Below are positions 62,267-64,000 of a stretch of DNA of 64,000 nt, piece by piece. The notes under the pieces were generated by a model. It had not been told where the DNA came from, did no database searches, and saw only the letters and a program-made list of their open reading frames with translations. The DNA comes from Oceanospirillum sediminis (lineage in GTDB: Bacteria > Pseudomonadota > Gammaproteobacteria > Pseudomonadales > Halomonadaceae), in NCBI RefSeq assembly GCF_014164585.1, contig NZ_JACJFM010000002.1, positions 213,175 through 277,174 on the forward strand, in the 5' to 3' direction. Position numbers and translations under genes: made by a program. The first letter of the stretch is position 1, and the number at the start of each line of letters is the position of its first letter.

Positions 62267-64000
62267 CTATTTCACTTCAGGATTACCCAGTAGTACAGCG
62301 CCGGATACGGCATGAGTTCCATTCGAAGCCCCGAAGGTACTGATAATGCCTTCTGGTGCATTGATTGTACTGACAGGGGTTACAGGACCGACAAAGACGG
62401 CACGGGCTTCACCATTCAGACCGGATATATCACCACCTCCGGATTGCAGAGTAATACTTCCACCAGACAGAACATCCTGGATAGCTGTGGCTCCGGTATT
62501 CTGCAGAACCACATTATTACCGCCGACAGTCAGATCAATCTGTGTTGATGTGATTTGCTGAGCACCAAAATCAACCCCCATACTGGCAGAGTTATACAGA
62601 CCTGCATTGCCATCCTGATCTGTTGGTGCACTACCTCCTATCAGATCATAGGTTACTGTACCTGCGGTAGTACCACTCAGACTGGTAATATCACTATCAG
62701 GCGTTCTATTGGTTGTAGTGATGAAATGAGCCTGTTCCAATGTCACTTCTGTATCAGAGAATGCGGACGCATCATTGGCAGCCCAGCGTCCCCAGCTGAC
62801 ACCTAACTCAGCATTACCACCGATAGAAGTTGTCACCACTTCAGCTGTCAGATCATTACAATCACTACAATCAGAGACAATGTTCCCATTAGTGCTGACA
62901 ATGTCGCTAAAAGAGTCCTCAGTCACAGATACCTGCTGACTATTGTTCAGAATAGCCATCGTACCGGTATCATTAGCACTGCTCTGGGCGCTTAACAGAA
63001 CCTGAGCAGCCCCGTTGCCCACAGAGCTATTAGCCTGCTGAGCACTGGTCTGTTCATAAGCCGCAGTTCCCCAATACTGAGTATTGTTACTGGTATCCTG
63101 CAGATGGAAGCCTGACATAGCATGCTGATAGGTATTGTTCTCTGCACTGTCCACCAGAGAGAAGTACATACTACCATCGCCACCAGTAGAATCTGTCCTG
63201 CTCAGGGTAAACTGAGCGACATCGCTACCAGTCGCCAGGGCAACGGGAGATAAGGTTGAGAATACGTAGTTTGTGCCCCCCGATACTTCTGTAAAGGCAA
63301 TACTGGCACTGGTAATCTGCATACTGGTAAAGTCCAGATTCACTGTACTACTCATTCCTGAGGAACTTACAATGCCGCTGGTTGCAGATAGCTGCATGGT
63401 ATTGAAGTCAGCGTTATAGGTAGCGCTGGACAGAGTACTCACACTGTCAAAATTCACCGTTACAGGGCTGGTGATAAAGGGCAGGAAAGTTGTCATAGGA
63501 TCAACAGAGCTACTCTGCGAATCAACATTCCATTTACCAATAAACCAGACCCCCCAGTTCAGGTTCTGCACAGCATTAGTACTGACAGGCTCAGTGCCAT
63601 TACGTTCTGTCAGCAGGAAGCAATCTGATGAACTTCCACATTTACCCTGTAAATCCAGATAAGTGGGTAACCTGTACTCGCTGCTTGAAGAGATATAGCC
63701 TGGTGCCCCCTGCAGGTTCAGTAGCTGAATAGAGTTGCTGCCACTAACCGTCAGCGGCAAAGGCATAAAGAAAGGATCAGGCATAGCTGCCAGATCAGTC
63801 TGCTCCAGCGCAAAAGCCCCTGCCAGAGCGAAGCTGTTACCTGAGTTTGATAACTCATACCCTCCGGCTACCAACCCGCCATCAGCTCCGACAAAGTTGA
63901 AATTAGCATGACCGGATAACGTACTGGAGATTGAATCCTTCCGATAAGCATCCAGAGCCAGGCTCTGAATATCTGCTGACGCCAGTGATAACGGATCACC
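62267..64000 (-). CDS. Paralogue of the FecR giant protein, C-terminal part (cut by right edge)
   Basis: The frame is open to the last base; the part in the window is at least 577 residues. It aligns end to end with the C-terminus of the FecR giant: LNWGVW and GVSWGRW units, the phrase TNRTPDSDI ([10 protein letters not shown] there), GGSAPTDQDGNAG, and an ending GEARAVFVG ... SSFGA-like ... SGAVLLGNPEVK against [11 protein letters not shown]. Codons near the edge continue the same pattern (SGHANFNFVGADGG). It is followed by its own terminator and so lies in a separate transcript from the Slam-like gene. Whether it has FecR and Pro-Glu parts cannot be seen. Confidence 0.88.
   Translation of the reverse strand, partial: GDPLSLASADIQSLALDAYRKDSISSTLSGHANFNFVGADGGLVAGGYELSNSGNSFALAGAFALEQTDLAAMPDPFFMPLPLTVSGSNSIQLLNLQGAPGYISSSSEYRLPTYLDLQGKCGSSSDCFLLTERNGTEPVSTNAVQNLNWGVWFIGKWNVDSQSSSVDPMTTFLPFITSPVTVNFDSVSTLSSATYNADFNTMQLSATSGIVSSSGMSSTVNLDFTSMQITSASIAFTEVSGGTNYVFSTLSPVALATGSDVAQFTLSRTDSTGGDGSMYFSLVDSAENNTYQHAMSGFHLQDTSNNTQYWGTAAYEQTSAQQANSSVGNGAAQVLLSAQSSANDTGTMAILNNSQQVSVTEDSFSDIVSTNGNIVSDCSDCNDLTAEVVTTSIGGNAELGVSWGRWAANDASAFSDTEVTLEQAHFITTTNRTPDSDITSLSGTTAGTVTYDLIGGSAPTDQDGNAGLYNSASMGVDFGAQQITSTQIDLTVGGNNVVLQNTGATAIQDVLSGGSITLQSGGGDISGLNGEARAVFVGPVTPVSTINAPEGIISTFGASNGTHAVSGAVLLGNPEVK

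Overview
The window is chromosomal DNA of a Gram-negative gammaproteobacterium. It has a cytochrome bc1 operon, an outer-membrane lipoprotein activator of penicillin-binding proteins (LpoA), Lpt-free but otherwise typical gammaproteobacterial division and cell-wall genes, SspA/SspB, DegS, and a class A RNase P RNA. From memory, the housekeeping gene order (murE-ftsI-ftsL-rsmH-rnpB-rsmI-lpoA-yraN-diaA-sspB-sspA-petCBA-rpsI-rplM-zapE-yhcB-nif3-degS, then lipA-lipB-ybeD-dacA-rlpA-mltB-rodA-mrdA-rlmH-rsfS-nadD-proA and ubiX-mpl) follows that of Pseudomonas, so a member of the Pseudomonadales/Oceanospirillales is likely. The giant surface proteins and moderate GC content fit a marine or host-associated lineage. 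I cannot name a genus.

Region 1 (1-27 kb, mostly minus strand) is core. It holds the start of the division/cell-wall cluster (murE start, ftsI, ftsL, rsmH) directly behind rnpB with no mraZ. Next come rsmI, the divergent lpoA-yraN-diaA operon, sspAB, petABC, rplM-rpsI, zapE, yhcB (zapG), a Nif3-like gene and degS. A second cell-wall block follows: lipA-lipB-ybeD, dacA-rlpA-mltB-rodA-mrdA, then rlmH-rsfS and nadD. Region 2 (27-37 kb) is mixed: proA, two tandem membrane proteins with degenerate GGDEF domains, a DMT transporter, ubiX, mpl, a PPi-type phosphofructokinase, a solitary solute-binding protein and a WYL-domain regulator.

Region 3 (37.4-52.3 kb, all plus strand) is accessory. It encodes a small-molecule or protein modification cassette: APS kinase, sulfotransferase, Asp/Asn-hydroxylase-like 2OG oxygenase, two PRMT-like methyltransferases and a formyltransferase. 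A phage-tail-collar (microcystin-dependent-protein-like) protein, a stand-alone DUF4347 protein and a 2495-residue RTX adhesin follow. The adhesin has cadherin-like repeats, a poly-Gly/poly-(Pro-Glu) stalk and DUF4214-type C-terminal segments.

Region 4 (52.5-64 kb, minus strand) converges on region 3. It encodes a Slam-like (TPR plus beta-barrel, DUF560-type) outer-membrane protein translationally coupled to a 2543-residue FecR-domain protein. That protein carries a second, longer poly-(Pro-Glu) stalk and seven diverged repeats of about 250 residues, each containing a WGxW-like motif and TbpB-like barrel signatures. A paralogue of its C-terminus runs off the right edge. The two (Pro-Glu) arrays are inverted relative to each other, so recombination between them would swap the C-terminal halves of the two giant proteins in frame. 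The FecR/Slam-like pair and the modification cassette are the most interesting parts of the window.
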